The translations under genes were made by a program, and so were the position numbers. A stretch of DNA of 64,000 nt from Pontibacter actiniarum (GTDB lineage Bacteria; Bacteroidota; Bacteroidia; Cytophagales; Hymenobacteraceae): contig NZ_CP021235.1 in the NCBI RefSeq assembly GCF_003585765.1, positions 3,224,001-3,288,000 on the forward strand, given 5' to 3'. Numbering within the stretch: the first letter of the stretch is position 1; every line of letters starts with the position of its first letter. Under the pieces are notes generated by a model. It had not been told where the DNA came from, made no database searches, and saw nothing but the letters and a program-made list of their open reading frames with translations. Below, piece by piece: positions 1 through 9,142 of the stretch.

Positions 1-1144
1 GGGCCAGGATCACCATGTTCGGGTCCGTGCCGCGCTCAAAGCGGAAAGAGGCATCGGTTTTCAGGTTGTGGGCCATGCCGGTGCGGCGCACCCAGCCTGG
101 CGAGAAATAGGCGCTCTCGATAAAGATGCTGCTCGTTTCGTCGGTTACGCCGGACTCCTCGCCCCCGAACACGCCGCCAATGGCCATCGGCCCTTCGGCG
201 TTGCAGATCATCAGGTCTGTGGCATGCAGCTTGCGCTCCACACCGTCCAGTGTCTTAAAGGTGGTGCCTGCCTCCACCGTTTTCACCACAATCTTACCGC
301 CTGTGATTTTATCGGCATCGAAGGCGTGCAACGGCTGCCCCAGCTCGTGCAGCACATAGTTGGTTACGTCCACCACGTTGTTGATGGGCGAGAGGCCGAT
401 GGCGCGCAGGCGTTTCTGCATCCACTCCGGCGACGGGCCAACTTTTATGCCTGACACCGTTACGCCGGCATAGCGTGGGCAGGCTTCTGCATCCTGTACC
501 TCCACCGCAATCGGGCGGGAGGTGTTGTTTACCTTAAAATCGCCCACCTTTGGCAGCTGCGCCTGCTCATGCAGCAGGGCCTGCAGGTCGCGGGCCACCC
601 CGAAGTGCGAGGCGGCATCGGCGCGGTTGGGCGTCAGCCCTATTTCAAACACTTTGTCAGAGCCCAGGCCGAAGAACTCCGCGGCTGGCGTACCGTTCGG
701 CAGGTCCGTGTCCAGCACCATGATGCCGGCGTGCGACGCCCCGATACCAATCTCATCCTCGGCGCAGATCATCCCTTCGGACACTGCCCCGCGAATCTTG
801 GACTTCTTGATCTTGAAGGGCTCTCCTCCGGCAGGGTAAAGCGTGCTGTTTACGGTGGCAACCACCACTTTCTGCCCGGCGGCCACATTTGGCGCACCGC
901 ACACGATCTGGCTTGGCTCAGCCGCGCCGATGTCTACGGTGGTAATGTTCAGGCGGTCAGCGTCCGGGTGGCGCTCACAGGTCAGCACCTCTCCTATCAC
1001 AATACCTTCCAGGCCTCCCTGCACCACGTCAAAGGTGTGGATTCCCTCCACCTCTAGCCCGGCACCGGTTAGCAGCGCACCTGTTTCTTCAGCACTTTTA
1101 TCAATATGTATGAGTTGTTTCAGCCAGTCGAATGAAATCAGCAT
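1..1144 (-). CDS. pheT: phenylalanyl-tRNA synthetase beta subunit, 3' part outside window
   Basis: PheT is the beta chain of the alpha2beta2 enzyme that charges tRNA-Phe in the cytoplasm. Reading the minus strand from the ATG at 1144-1142 gives about 381 residues: MLISFDWLKQLIHID, an EMAP/OB-fold tRNA-binding domain (around residues 40-150, with VGEVL-like and CGAPNVAAGQKV segments), then the B3/B4 editing region (PNRADAASHFGVARDL, NNVVDVTNYVLHELGQPLHAFD, GGVFGGEESGV, FRFERGTDPNMV). These are standard PheT signatures. The gene runs off the left edge, so roughly half of the usual 800-residue protein is missing for that reason only. A candidate -7 promoter element lies 54 nt upstream. Confidence 0.95.
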   Translation of the reverse strand, partial: MLISFDWLKQLIHIDKSAEETGALLTGAGLEVEGIHTFDVVQGGLEGIVIGEVLTCERHPDADRLNITTVDIGAAEPSQIVCGAPNVAAGQKVVVATVNSTLYPAGGEPFKIKKSKIRGAVSEGMICAEDEIGIGASHAGIMVLDTDLPNGTPAAEFFGLGSDKVFEIGLTPNRADAASHFGVARDLQALLHEQAQLPKVGDFKVNNTSRPIAVEVQDAEACPRYAGVTVSGIKVGPSPEWMQKRLRAIGLSPINNVVDVTNYVLHELGQPLHAFDADKITGGKIVVKTVEAGTTFKTLDGVERKLHATDLMICNAEGPMAIGGVFGGEESGVTDETSSIFIESAYFSPGWVRRTGMAHNLKTDASFRFERGTDPNMVILA

Positions 1145-1197
1145 ATTCTTTTCTGTTGATCTTTATGGTAGGGCCTTTTCTGAGGGCCCATGTTTTT

Positions 1198-1205
1198 CAA
1201 AATTA
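1198..1205 (-). promoter_or_regulatory. candidate Bacteroidota -7 element for pheT
   Basis: The minus strand reads TAATTTTG, an exact match to the Bacteroidota -7 consensus TAnnTTTG, 54 nt before the pheT start. I see no convincing TTG -33 box at the usual spacing, so this rests on one element and the location. Confidence 0.35.
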
Positions 1206-1366
1206 AGGATAATTCTGTTATAGAATGAAAGACAATTAGACAAAAGACTTGGGGAACCCGGAATCTAGCAGGCCTCTACCACTACCGTATAAAACGTTCT
1301 GGCCCTAAGCCAGCCCTTGTCCCGGTTTTATCTTTTGCCCTGAGCCCCTTCGTCTCACAGCCCGCT

Positions 1367-1987
1367 TTAATGCGTTCCTTCGTACGTTTTTTCCCCTACC
1401 GGAACAGCGATGTCCAGGCGGTTGTCTTTGGGCGGCACGGGGCACACATAATCAGGGTTGTAGGCACAGAAAGGGCTGTAGGCGCGGTTAAAGTCCAGCA
1501 TCACCGTTTCGTTCCCCTCCTCGAAGGGCACATCCATGAACCGCCCGCCGCCATACGTCTCAAAGCCGTTGGTCTTGTCGGTGAACGGCACAAAGAGCTG
1601 GTCTTTTTCTTCGCTCAGTTTCTTGTACAGGGTCAGTTTGTAGGGCTTGTCCTGCAGCTCGAACGCTGCCACTCCGTAGCGCAGGTACGGTTCGTAGCTG
1701 CCGTTGGTAAGCGGCATGAGCAGGGTGTCCTGCTGCGCCAGTTTCTCTACCCTGGCTTTTACCCGGTACGCCAGGTCCGGCTCGTAGTACACCAGGTTTT
1801 TAAAGGCGCGCCGGCCTTCGTCGTCGAAGGGGGTGTTGGCGCGGCTCCTGAACGAGAGATCCTTCTCCTCCCGCTCCTTTAGCAGGGGCTGTATGTAGTT
1901 GTCATCGTTAAAGAAGGCGTCTTTTGCGATGTAGATGAGCACCAGCGCCAGGCCGGCCAGCAGTATCAGTTTCAGCGGTCTCTGCAT
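1367..1987 (-). CDS. DUF1684 domain protein, membrane-anchored
   Basis: 206 residues. The N-terminus (MQRPLKLILLAGLALVLIYIA) is one hydrophobic segment after a basic start, so it is probably a signal anchor or uncleaved signal peptide. The rest matches the DUF1684 family: the C-terminal block FNRAYSPFCAYNPDYVCPVPPKDN, rich in Tyr, Pro and Cys, is the family hallmark, preceded by GGGRFMDVPFEEG. The biochemical role of DUF1684 is not established to my knowledge. Length is as expected for the extracytoplasmic version. It stands alone between pheT and a divergent esterase gene. About 220 bases separate it from pheT; apart from the pheT promoter candidate I see nothing there. Confidence 0.8.
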   Translation of the reverse strand: MQRPLKLILLAGLALVLIYIAKDAFFNDDNYIQPLLKEREEKDLSFRSRANTPFDDEGRRAFKNLVYYEPDLAYRVKARVEKLAQQDTLLMPLTNGSYEPYLRYGVAAFELQDKPYKLTLYKKLSEEKDQLFVPFTDKTNGFETYGGGRFMDVPFEEGNETVMLDFNRAYSPFCAYNPDYVCPVPPKDNRLDIAVPVGEKTYEGTH

Positions 1988-2194
1988 AAAACTCCGTTTT
2001 CTTGTTTCTGCAAAGGTCGGAAATTTTTAGAGAGGAAAGTAGCGCGCCGCCGGCTTCCTGGAGGCGCCGGTTGTGTTTTTGCGAATATTTGCATAACTAG
2101 ATAAGTCGTTCTGCGGGCGGCCGGTTTCCGTAGTACAAGCCAAAACCGCTCGGCGGCAAGTATAAACTATCTGTTGACCCATCCTTACTTCGCC

Positions 2195-4159
2195 ATGTTC
2201 TTTAAACCAAAACAGCTTAACCTAGCATTACTCTTCTTTCTCTCTTTAACAGGCACAGCCTTCGCGCAGGCCAGGCTCCCGAAGCTGATCGGCGACGGCA
2301 TGGTACTGCAGCGGAACGCCGAGGTCAAAATCTGGGGCTGGGCCGCTCCCCACGAAAAAGTCAGCGTGAGCTTCCGGAACAACAAGTACAAAACCGTGGC
2401 AGATGAGGCGGGCGACTGGGCAATCATGCTTAAGGACCTGCCTGCAGGCGGCCCCTACACCCTGAAGGTGGAGGCCAGCAACACGATCACACTCAACGAC
2501 ATCCTGGTTGGCGATGTGTGGGTTTGCTCCGGGCAGTCGAACATGGAGCTGCCTATGCGGCGCGTGCGGCCGCTCTACGGAGAGGAGATCGCCAACGCCT
2601 CCAATGACAACATCCGCTACTTTGCCGTGCCCCAGAAGTATGATTTCAACACAGCGCGCGAGGACCTGGAGGCAGGGCAATGGCAGAAGACAACCCCGGA
2701 GAGTGTTGAGGGCTTCTCGGCGGTAGCTTACTTCTTCGCAAAAGAGCTGCATGACAAGTATAAAGTACCGGTTGGGCTGATAAACGCCAGCCTGGGCGGC
2801 TCTCCGGCAGAGGCCTGGATCAGCGAAGACGCCCTGAAAGCCTTTCCGGAGCACTACCAGGAGGCCCAGCGCTTTAAGGACGGCACCCTGATTACCCGGA
2901 TCGAGCAGCAGGACAACGCGCGGCGGAATGCCTGGTATGCGCAGCTCAACCAAAAAGACAAAGGCCACCAGGGGCAGCAAAAGTGGTATGTCCCGCACCT
3001 GAACACCTCCGACTGGAAAACCATGCAGGTGCCGGGCTATTGGGCAGACGCAGCGCTTGGGCAGGAGAACGGGGTTGTGTGGTTCAGGAAAGAGGTAACA
3101 CTGCCTGCCAGCATGGCCGGGAAGCCCGCAGACCTGAACATGGGCCGCATTGTGGACGCTGACTCGGTTTTCGTGAACGGGCAGTTTGTTGGCACCACCG
3201 GCTACCAGTACCCTCCCCGCTGGTACAACGTGCCGGCAGGCGTGCTGAAAGAAGGCCAGAACACCATTGCAATCCGGATCATCAACGAGTCTGGCAAGGG
3301 TGGGTTCGTGCTGGACAAGCCCTACCAGCTGACGGTCGGCAAACAGGCCATCGACCTGAAAGGGGACTGGCAGTACAAGCTTGGGGCAGCTATGGAGCCG
3401 CTCGGCGGCCAAACGTTTGTCCGCTGGAAACCGACGGGGCTGTACAACGCCATGATCTCTCCGCTCCTCAACTACAGCATTAAAGGCGTGATATGGTACC
3501 AGGGAGAGTCTAACGCTGACACCCCCGAAGAGTACCGCACCCTGTTCCCGGCCCTTATCCGAAACTGGAGAGCCGAGTGGAACCAAGGAGAGTTTCCGTT
3601 CCTGTTTGTGCAGCTGGCCAACTACATGGAGGCAAAAGACAAGCCCTCCGAAAGTGGCTGGGCCATGTTGCGCGAGGCGCAGCAGCAGGCGCTCGCCCTC
3701 CCCAACACCGGAATGGCGGTAACCATAGACCTCGGGGAGTGGAACGACATACACCCCCTGCGCAAAAAGGAGGTGGGGCAAAGGCTGGCGCTCGCCGCCG
3801 AAAAGGTGGCCTACGGCGATAACGTCGTTCACGCTGGCCCCACCTACACCTCCATGCAGAAGAAGGGCAACAAAATTATCCTGAGCTTTGAGAACACAGG
3901 CAGCGGCCTGGTGGCAAAAGGCGGCGGGGAACTTAAGCGGTTCGCCATAGCGGGCCCGGACAAGCAGTTTACCTGGGCAAAAGCCAAAATCAAGGGGAAT
4001 AAAGTAACCGTTTGGAGCGACAGCATCTCCCACCCTGTGGCTGTTCGCTACGCCTGGTCAGACAACCCTGAAGGCGCCAACCTGTACAACAAGGAGGGCT
4101 TACCCGCCTCCCCTTTCAGAACAGACCAGGAGCAGGCCCCGCAGCAAGGGCAGCTTTAG
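2195..4159 (+). CDS. sialate O-acetylesterase-like secreted SGNH esterase
   Basis: 654 residues from the ATG at 2195, chosen over an in-frame TTG at 2174 because it begins a clean signal peptide (hydrophobic residues about 8-22, cleavage near TAFAQA). It is a SASA/SGNH acetylesterase of the 9-O-acetylesterase type: a beta-sandwich start (KLIGDGMVLQRN), the nucleophile in CSGQSNMELP (Ser115), the block VIWYQGESNAD, and the late catalytic Asp-His in DIHPLRKKEVGQRLA. A jelly-roll insertion (about residues 260-390) is typical. Such enzymes remove acetyl groups from sialic acids or from acetylated plant polysaccharides. With a xylan locus in the same window, acetyl-xylan is a plausible substrate, but the gene is 24 kb away, so this is inference. 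Confidence 0.85.
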   Translation: MFFKPKQLNLALLFFLSLTGTAFAQARLPKLIGDGMVLQRNAEVKIWGWAAPHEKVSVSFRNNKYKTVADEAGDWAIMLKDLPAGGPYTLKVEASNTITLNDILVGDVWVCSGQSNMELPMRRVRPLYGEEIANASNDNIRYFAVPQKYDFNTAREDLEAGQWQKTTPESVEGFSAVAYFFAKELHDKYKVPVGLINASLGGSPAEAWISEDALKAFPEHYQEAQRFKDGTLITRIEQQDNARRNAWYAQLNQKDKGHQGQQKWYVPHLNTSDWKTMQVPGYWADAALGQENGVVWFRKEVTLPASMAGKPADLNMGRIVDADSVFVNGQFVGTTGYQYPPRWYNVPAGVLKEGQNTIAIRIINESGKGGFVLDKPYQLTVGKQAIDLKGDWQYKLGAAMEPLGGQTFVRWKPTGLYNAMISPLLNYSIKGVIWYQGESNADTPEEYRTLFPALIRNWRAEWNQGEFPFLFVQLANYMEAKDKPSESGWAMLREAQQQALALPNTGMAVTIDLGEWNDIHPLRKKEVGQRLALAAEKVAYGDNVVHAGPTYTSMQKKGNKIILSFENTGSGLVAKGGGELKRFAIAGPDKQFTWAKAKIKGNKVTVWSDSISHPVAVRYAWSDNPEGANLYNKEGLPASPFRTDQEQAPQQGQL

Positions 4160-4174
4160 CCAAGGCCATAAAAC

Positions 4175-4205
4175 GTGAGGCGCTGCACCAAATGCAGCGC
4201 CTCAC
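4175..4205 (+). terminator. perfect 13-bp hairpin after the esterase gene
   Basis: GTGAGGCGCTGCA and its exact complement flank a 5-nt loop (CCAAA), 15 nt after the esterase stop. No real T-run follows (TGCTTGTT), so it is either an imperfect intrinsic terminator or an mRNA 3' stabiliser. Confidence 0.6.
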
Positions 4206-4309
4206 TGCTTGTTAGCGGCAACGCACTCACTTTTCGCCCTAAACACCTGTTGTACAAGAACCTGCCCTGCGGCAACTTAGTAAGTATGGGGTAAAACCTG
4301 CCACTTGCT

Positions 4310-5764
4310 ATGAAAACAAAAGACGCAGAAAAAGACGAGAAAAAAGAAATCCGCGCCTCCACTCCCGCACCGCCCAAGGGCAAAGACCGCTGGAAGTGGT
4401 ATGGACCGGGCCTGATCTGGATGCTTTCGTCGGTGGGTTCAGGCTCTGTGCTGTTTACGCCGCGCATCGGCTCCCGCTACGAGTACTCCCTGCTTTGGGT
4501 AGCCCTGGTGGTGTTTATACTTATGTGGGTGATGATCCGGGAGGTGGGCCGCTACACCGTAGTAACCGGCAAGTCCATTCTCGACGGGTTCCACGACCTG
4601 TCGGGCAGCAGCGGCTGGGCCATCTGGCTCATCTTTGTGCCCCAGCTCGTGGCCGCCGTCGTCACGATAGCCGGTATCGCTGCGCTGGCCGGAAGCGCCC
4701 TGATGATCGCCCTCCCCGGCAGCCAGCTGCTTTATGCGATCAGCCTGATCGTGTTCTCAATCGTGCTGGTGGTATCGGGACGGTACCGGTGGGTGGAGCG
4801 GGCCACAAACGCCCTGGCCGCGCTCCTGGTGCTCATTGTGGTCGTTACAGCGGTTAAGGTGATACCCTCGGGCCAGGCACTGCTGTCGGGCGCGGTTCCG
4901 TCTATCCCCCAGAACTTCGACATACAGTTTGTGCTGCCGTGGGTGGGGTTTATACTTGCCGGGGCGGCCGGTATCATGTGGTTCTCCTATTGGGTGGTGG
5001 CCCGCGAGTACGGCGGCCCGCAGGCATCGCCGGAAGACGTGGAGCATATCCCGGAAGACACCGGCGAAGAGCAGGAGCGCGCCGGGCGCCTGAAAGAGTG
5101 GTTCCGGATTATGGGTACCACAGCGGCCATTGGTGTTGCAGGCGGCGGGCTTATCATCGTTGCCTTCATGACACTGGGCGCGGAGCTGCTGGCCCCAAAA
5201 GGCATAGTGCCCCAAGGCATACAGGTAGCCGAAGACCTTACCCGCCTGCTGTCGGAGGTCTGGGGCAGGGCCGGTTTCTGGCTGCTTATTACAGCCATTG
5301 TCATTGCTTTGGGCGGCACGGTGTTAGCCAACCAGGACGGCTGGGGGCGCATGTTTGCAGATGCCTCCCTTATCCTGCTGGCACCCTGGTTCAGGAAAAC
5401 GGATAAAGTCGCCTACAACAACCGCCGCGACATCCACCCCTCTGATAAGGCCAACGGAAAGGAAAAGAGGCTCTATGACCTTGTCACCAAACGGCGGCAG
5501 CTAAAGAACGCCTATGCCATCGTCTTTTGTGCTGCCATCCCTGTTGCGCTGCTCTTTATCGTGCAGGACCCGGTAGCCATTCTTTCGATAGGAGGCGCAG
5601 TGGCCACCGCGCACACACCCATTGTGGTTTTCCTGACGCTGTACCTGAACCACCAGAGGCTTCCGAAAGCGCTCGCCCCCGGCTTCTTCACCAACTTTAT
5701 GATGGTTGTGGCGGGGATATTCTACCTTGGCTTTGCCCTGTTTTACTTCATCAGTAAGGTTTAG
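4310..5764 (+). CDS. Nramp-family-like metal transporter lacking the DPGN motif
   Basis: 484 residues, about 11 hydrophobic segments. The frame YGPGLIWMLSSVGSGSV...GSRYEYSLLW aligns with the TM1 region of Nramp/MntH carriers, and the overall size and order of helices fit. Canonical Nramp proteins bind Mn2+ or Fe2+ through the TM1 DPGN Asp and Asn and a TM6 Met. Here DPGN reads GSGS (residues 43-46), and the TM6 MPH reads MWF (around residue 223), so only the Met is retained. The soluble loop around residues 240-265 is acidic (PEDVEHIPEDTGEEQE). I infer an inner-membrane carrier whose substrate is probably not the usual Mn2+/Fe2+. The next gene starts 65 bp downstream and may be co-transcribed. 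Confidence 0.75.
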   Translation: MKTKDAEKDEKKEIRASTPAPPKGKDRWKWYGPGLIWMLSSVGSGSVLFTPRIGSRYEYSLLWVALVVFILMWVMIREVGRYTVVTGKSILDGFHDLSGSSGWAIWLIFVPQLVAAVVTIAGIAALAGSALMIALPGSQLLYAISLIVFSIVLVVSGRYRWVERATNALAALLVLIVVVTAVKVIPSGQALLSGAVPSIPQNFDIQFVLPWVGFILAGAAGIMWFSYWVVAREYGGPQASPEDVEHIPEDTGEEQERAGRLKEWFRIMGTTAAIGVAGGGLIIVAFMTLGAELLAPKGIVPQGIQVAEDLTRLLSEVWGRAGFWLLITAIVIALGGTVLANQDGWGRMFADASLILLAPWFRKTDKVAYNNRRDIHPSDKANGKEKRLYDLVTKRRQLKNAYAIVFCAAIPVALLFIVQDPVAILSIGGAVATAHTPIVVFLTLYLNHQRLPKALAPGFFTNFMMVVAGIFYLGFALFYFISKV

Positions 5765-5829
5765 CATGTAGCGCCGCCGCACAGGCCTCGCCCCTTTTCC
5801 CTGCCTATAGCCTTAAACTCTTTCAGCCT

Positions 5830-7680
5830 ATGCCACAGCCACAACAACCGTATGAAAGCCTGATCTCCCAGCTCGACCAACTGCACCAGGATGCCGTAGC
5901 GCTGGAGAAGAAGTTTGCCCCGGCCGTGAAGTCGGTGCACCCCAGGTTCCGCAAGAGCGCCAAGAACCTGCTGCACTACCTCGCCCTGCGCCAGCACGAC
6001 ATCCGGGAGCTCCAGGAGCAGCTGGCGCAGCTGGGCCTTTCATCGCTGGGGCGGGCGGAGGGGCACGTGCTGGCAAGCCTGCAGGCCGTGCGCCAGCAGC
6101 TCTGCCACTTGGCAGACTGCGCCGCCACACCGCAGCACCTGGCTGTCTCGTTTTTTGAGAACCGCACTTTGCTGGCCGCGCACACTAAGGCGCTGCTGGG
6201 GCCAAAGCCGCAGAACCGCAGCACCCGCATCATGGTTACGCTGCCCTCCGAGGCTGCCGACCATTACGAGCTGCTGCCGCGCCTGCTGAAGGCGGGCATG
6301 AACTGCGCCCGCATCAACTGCGCACACGATAACGAAAACGTGTGGCTGCGGATGATCCGCAACGTGAAAGAGGCAGAGAAGGAAACCGGCATCCCCTGTA
6401 AGATTCTAATGGACCTGATGGGGCCCAAGCTTCGGACAGGGCCGTTGCAGGAGGGCCCCAAGCTGCTGGTGATACACCCGGCGCACAACACCCTGGGGCA
6501 AACCACCGAGGCTGCCAAAGTATGGCTTGCCCCGCCCGCCGCTCTCCCGCCGAAGGAGGCAGATGCCTGGCTCCCCGTGGAGACGGACTGGCTGGCGCAG
6601 CTGCAGGAAGGCGACAGGCTGTACTTTACCGACACACGCAGCCGCAAGCGCTCGCTCACAGTCATCAAAAAAGAACGGAACGGCCTGCTCGCGCACCTGC
6701 TCAAAACCTCCTACATCACCACCGGCACAACCCTCAGCCTGAAAGGCGACAACTCCACCCAGCGCACGGCTACCGTCGGCGACCTGAAAGCGCTCGAGCT
6801 GCCCATCGTGCTTAAGAAGGACAGCTTTCTGGTGCTGACGCGGGAGCCCATACCAGGAGAGCCTGCCACCTATAACGCAGCCGGGCACGTAGAGCGGCCG
6901 GCGCATATCTCCTGCACCTTGCCCGAGGCCTTTACTCAGACCAAGGCAGGCCAGCCCATACTTTTTAACGACGGAAAAATTGAGGGGCAGCTACAGGAGG
7001 TGCACCCGGACAGGCTGCTGGTTAAGATTACCTACGCCAGCGCCAGCGGCAGCAAGCTCCGGGCCGACCAGGGCATTAACCTGCCGGAGAGCCAGATTCA
7101 CCTCGACGGCCTGACGGAAAAGGACCAGCAGGACCTGAAGTTCGTTGCCAAACATGCCGATATTGTTAACCTCTCCTTCGTGAACCACGCCAACACCGTG
7201 GAGGCGCTTTTTCGTGAGCTAAAGGCGCTGAAGGCGCAGGACTTGGGCGTAATGCTCAAGATTGAGACGAAAGAGGGCTTTCGGAACCTGCCGCACCTGC
7301 TCCTCACCGTTATGAAGAGCTACCCCGCCAGTATCATGATCGCCCGCGGCGACCTGGCCGTGGAGTGCGGGTGGCAGCGGCTGGCGGAGGTACAGGAGGA
7401 GATCCTTTGGCTGTGCGAGGCGGCGCACCTACCGGTGGTCTGGGCGACGCAGGTACTCGAAACGCTGGCAAAAAAAGGCAGGCCGTCCAGAGCCGAGATC
7501 ACCGACGCAGCCATGGCCCAGCGGGCTGACTGCGTTATGCTGAACAAAGGGCCACACGTGGTGCAGGCCATCGAGATGCTGCACGACATACTTGGGCGTA
7601 TGCAGGAGCACCAGAACAAGAAAACCTCCATGCTGCGCAGCCTGCACATCACAGACCTCAAGGACCTGCCACAGGGGTAA
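5830..7680 (+). CDS. pyruvate kinase-like protein with N-terminal extension
   Basis: 616 residues, longer than the usual 470-590. Residues 1-125 are an all-helical extension (ESLISQLDQLHQDAVALEKK, LRQHDIRELQEQLAQL). From residue 131 the pyruvate kinase barrel begins (TRIMVTLPSEAADHYELLPRLLKAGMNCARIN). The metal-binding KIE (KIETKEGF), MIARGDLAVECGW and ATQVLE motifs are kept. Other active-site positions differ: the RxNxSH phosphate-binding motif reads RINCAH, LDTKGPEIRTG reads MDLMGPKLRTG, and the SGETAKG loop reads NKGPHV. There is no room for the C-terminal allosteric domain, since the protein ends about 40 residues after that loop. Such proteins are commonly annotated as pyruvate kinase; whether this one converts PEP and ADP to pyruvate and ATP is uncertain. 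A real housekeeping pyruvate kinase is presumably elsewhere. Confidence 0.75.
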   Translation: MPQPQQPYESLISQLDQLHQDAVALEKKFAPAVKSVHPRFRKSAKNLLHYLALRQHDIRELQEQLAQLGLSSLGRAEGHVLASLQAVRQQLCHLADCAATPQHLAVSFFENRTLLAAHTKALLGPKPQNRSTRIMVTLPSEAADHYELLPRLLKAGMNCARINCAHDNENVWLRMIRNVKEAEKETGIPCKILMDLMGPKLRTGPLQEGPKLLVIHPAHNTLGQTTEAAKVWLAPPAALPPKEADAWLPVETDWLAQLQEGDRLYFTDTRSRKRSLTVIKKERNGLLAHLLKTSYITTGTTLSLKGDNSTQRTATVGDLKALELPIVLKKDSFLVLTREPIPGEPATYNAAGHVERPAHISCTLPEAFTQTKAGQPILFNDGKIEGQLQEVHPDRLLVKITYASASGSKLRADQGINLPESQIHLDGLTEKDQQDLKFVAKHADIVNLSFVNHANTVEALFRELKALKAQDLGVMLKIETKEGFRNLPHLLLTVMKSYPASIMIARGDLAVECGWQRLAEVQEEILWLCEAAHLPVVWATQVLETLAKKGRPSRAEITDAAMAQRADCVMLNKGPHVVQAIEMLHDILGRMQEHQNKKTSMLRSLHITDLKDLPQG

Positions 7681-7825
7681 TATTTTAATTATCAACCGCT
7701 TGCGATGCAAAAACACCGACTTTTACTGTACTTTCCAAAACTTTTTTTATACCTTTCTTCTGTTGAGGCGCTTCTGCCGTGAAGGCTAGTGCGCTTCAAC
7801 ACCTCACGTAAAACAGATACAGACG

Positions 7826-8440
7826 ATGGAAAACGCAAAGAAAATCCTTTTCCTGACCGGTGACTTCGCCGAAGACTATGAAACCATGGTGCCTTTTCAG
7901 ATGCTGCTCATGGTAGGCTACGAGGTGCACGCGGTATGCCCCGACAAGAAGAAGGGCGACACTATAAAAACGGCCATCCATGACTTTGAGGGTGACCAAA
8001 CCTACACCGAAAAGCCCGGTCACAACTTTACGCTTAACTACACTTTCTCGGAGGTGAACCCGTCTGATTACGCCGGGCTGGTGATTGCCGGCGGCCGCGC
8101 CCCGGAGTACCTGCGCCTGCACCAGGGGGTGATAGACGTGACCCGCCATTTTGCAGCGCATAACAAGCCGATTGCGGCCGTTTGCCACGGCATCCAAATC
8201 CTCACAGCTGCCCGTGTGGTAGAGGGCCGCCGCCTGACCGCCTACCCTGCCGTAGGGCCGGAGGTGGAACTGGCCGGCGGCACTTTCGTATCCGTAGAGC
8301 CAACCGAGGCTGTGGTAGACGGAAACCTGGTTACCTCTCCTGCCTGGCCCGGGCACCCGAAGTTTATTCGTGCGTTCCTGGATGTGCTTGGCGCTAAGAT
8401 TGAGCTGGGCACTCCTACGCAAATGGCCTCGGCTGTGTAG
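7826..8440 (+). CDS. DJ-1/PfpI family protein
   Basis: 204 residues, single domain, no signal peptide. The class I glutamine amidotransferase-like fold is clear: [25 protein letters not shown] at the start (conserved acidic Glu near residue 16-19), [13 protein letters not shown], and the nucleophile elbow [10 protein letters not shown] with Cys120-His121. Family members act as cysteine-dependent glyoxalases, deglycase-like enzymes, chaperones or peptidases in the cytoplasm; the sequence alone does not decide which. The gene stands alone and is followed by a clean hairpin. Confidence 0.85.
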   Translation: MENAKKILFLTGDFAEDYETMVPFQMLLMVGYEVHAVCPDKKKGDTIKTAIHDFEGDQTYTEKPGHNFTLNYTFSEVNPSDYAGLVIAGGRAPEYLRLHQGVIDVTRHFAAHNKPIAAVCHGIQILTAARVVEGRRLTAYPAVGPEVELAGGTFVSVEPTEAVVDGNLVTSPAWPGHPKFIRAFLDVLGAKIELGTPTQMASAV

Positions 8441-8460
8441 CACCTTCTGATTTATACTTC

Positions 8461-8505
8461 AGCGCTGCCCTTCCGGCCATTGCAAAAGCCAGCAAGGGCA
8501 GCGCT
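8461..8505 (+). terminator. 12-bp hairpin after the DJ-1/PfpI gene
   Basis: AGCGCTGCCCTT and its exact complement are separated by 21 nt, starting 20 nt after the stop codon. No T-run follows. It is placed as a transcript end for the preceding gene and sits just before the next small gene at 8531. Confidence 0.5.
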
Positions 8506-8530
8506 ATTGCATACTTTAAACCATTGCCAG

Positions 8531-8764
8531 ATGAAAGACAGAACCATTGAGAAACTGCTTTACAAAGCTGCAGCCCTATTGGTTATCTGCGGAACCCTTG
8601 TCCGCATACTGCAGCTCTCTGACAATTACCTGGGGCTTTACCTGATGTTGGCGGGCCTCGTGCTGGGCGCAACCGGCATCTTCAGGCACATGGGCTACAT
8701 CAACAGCCTGGAGCAGCGGCAGAAGGCCATGAAAAATACGGCGCAGCAGCTGAAGAACAAGTAA
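8531..8764 (+). CDS. small two-helix membrane protein, unknown function
   Basis: 77 residues from ATG 8531 (an upstream in-frame ATG at 8480 would add a non-conserved-looking leader and lies inside the preceding hairpin). Two hydrophobic segments (LLYKAAALLVICGTLVRILQL and YLGLYLMLAGLVLGATGIF) are followed by a charged tail rich in Gln and Lys (EQRQKAMKNTAQQLKNK). I do not recognise a family. It is probably an inner-membrane protein with a cytoplasmic helical tail. Confidence 0.6.
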   Translation: MKDRTIEKLLYKAAALLVICGTLVRILQLSDNYLGLYLMLAGLVLGATGIFRHMGYINSLEQRQKAMKNTAQQLKNK

Positions 8765-8870
8765 GCCTGCGCCCGCACACCGGGCGGAGCGGCACCTTCC
8801 CAACCGTATGTATAGAACTCCCTCGCTTTTACTGCGTATCTTGCAGCCTTAACTATACCTATACTTACTC

Positions 8871-9071
8871 ATGGACGGTAAAAAACGCGCCAATATTAAG
8901 CCCGGCACCCATGTCAACATTGTGCAAAAGCAGGACCAGCGCTCCGGCGACCTCACTGAAGGCTACGTGCAGGACATCCTCACCAACTCCCCCACGCACC
9001 CGCACGGCATTAAAGTAAGGCTGGAGACCGGCGAAGTAGGTCGTGTGCAGGAAATCCTTCCGGAAGATTAA
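8871..9071 (+). CDS. ywbE: YwbE family protein
   Basis: 66 residues matching the YwbE/DUF2196 family, which is about 60-70 residues long and of unknown function. The conserved core is visible: IKPGTHVNIVQKQDQRSG, then LTEGYVQDILTNSPTHPHGIKVRLETGEVGRVQEI. It is a small cytoplasmic beta-rich (KOW-like) protein with no signal sequence. It is convergent with radC, 71 bp away. Confidence 0.85.
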   Translation: MDGKKRANIKPGTHVNIVQKQDQRSGDLTEGYVQDILTNSPTHPHGIKVRLETGEVGRVQEILPED

Positions 9072-9142
9072 AGGCCCCCTTGCCTGCACCAGTCAGCAGG
9101 CGCAGCGGTAGCCAAAACGACAGCCTTGCTCAAGGCAGGGGC

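Noticed and set aside
2246-4033. 595-codon open frame on the minus strand opposite the acetylesterase
   Set aside because: The plus strand encodes a clear SGNH esterase with catalytic motifs; the opposite frame has no domain and is a by-product of high GC.
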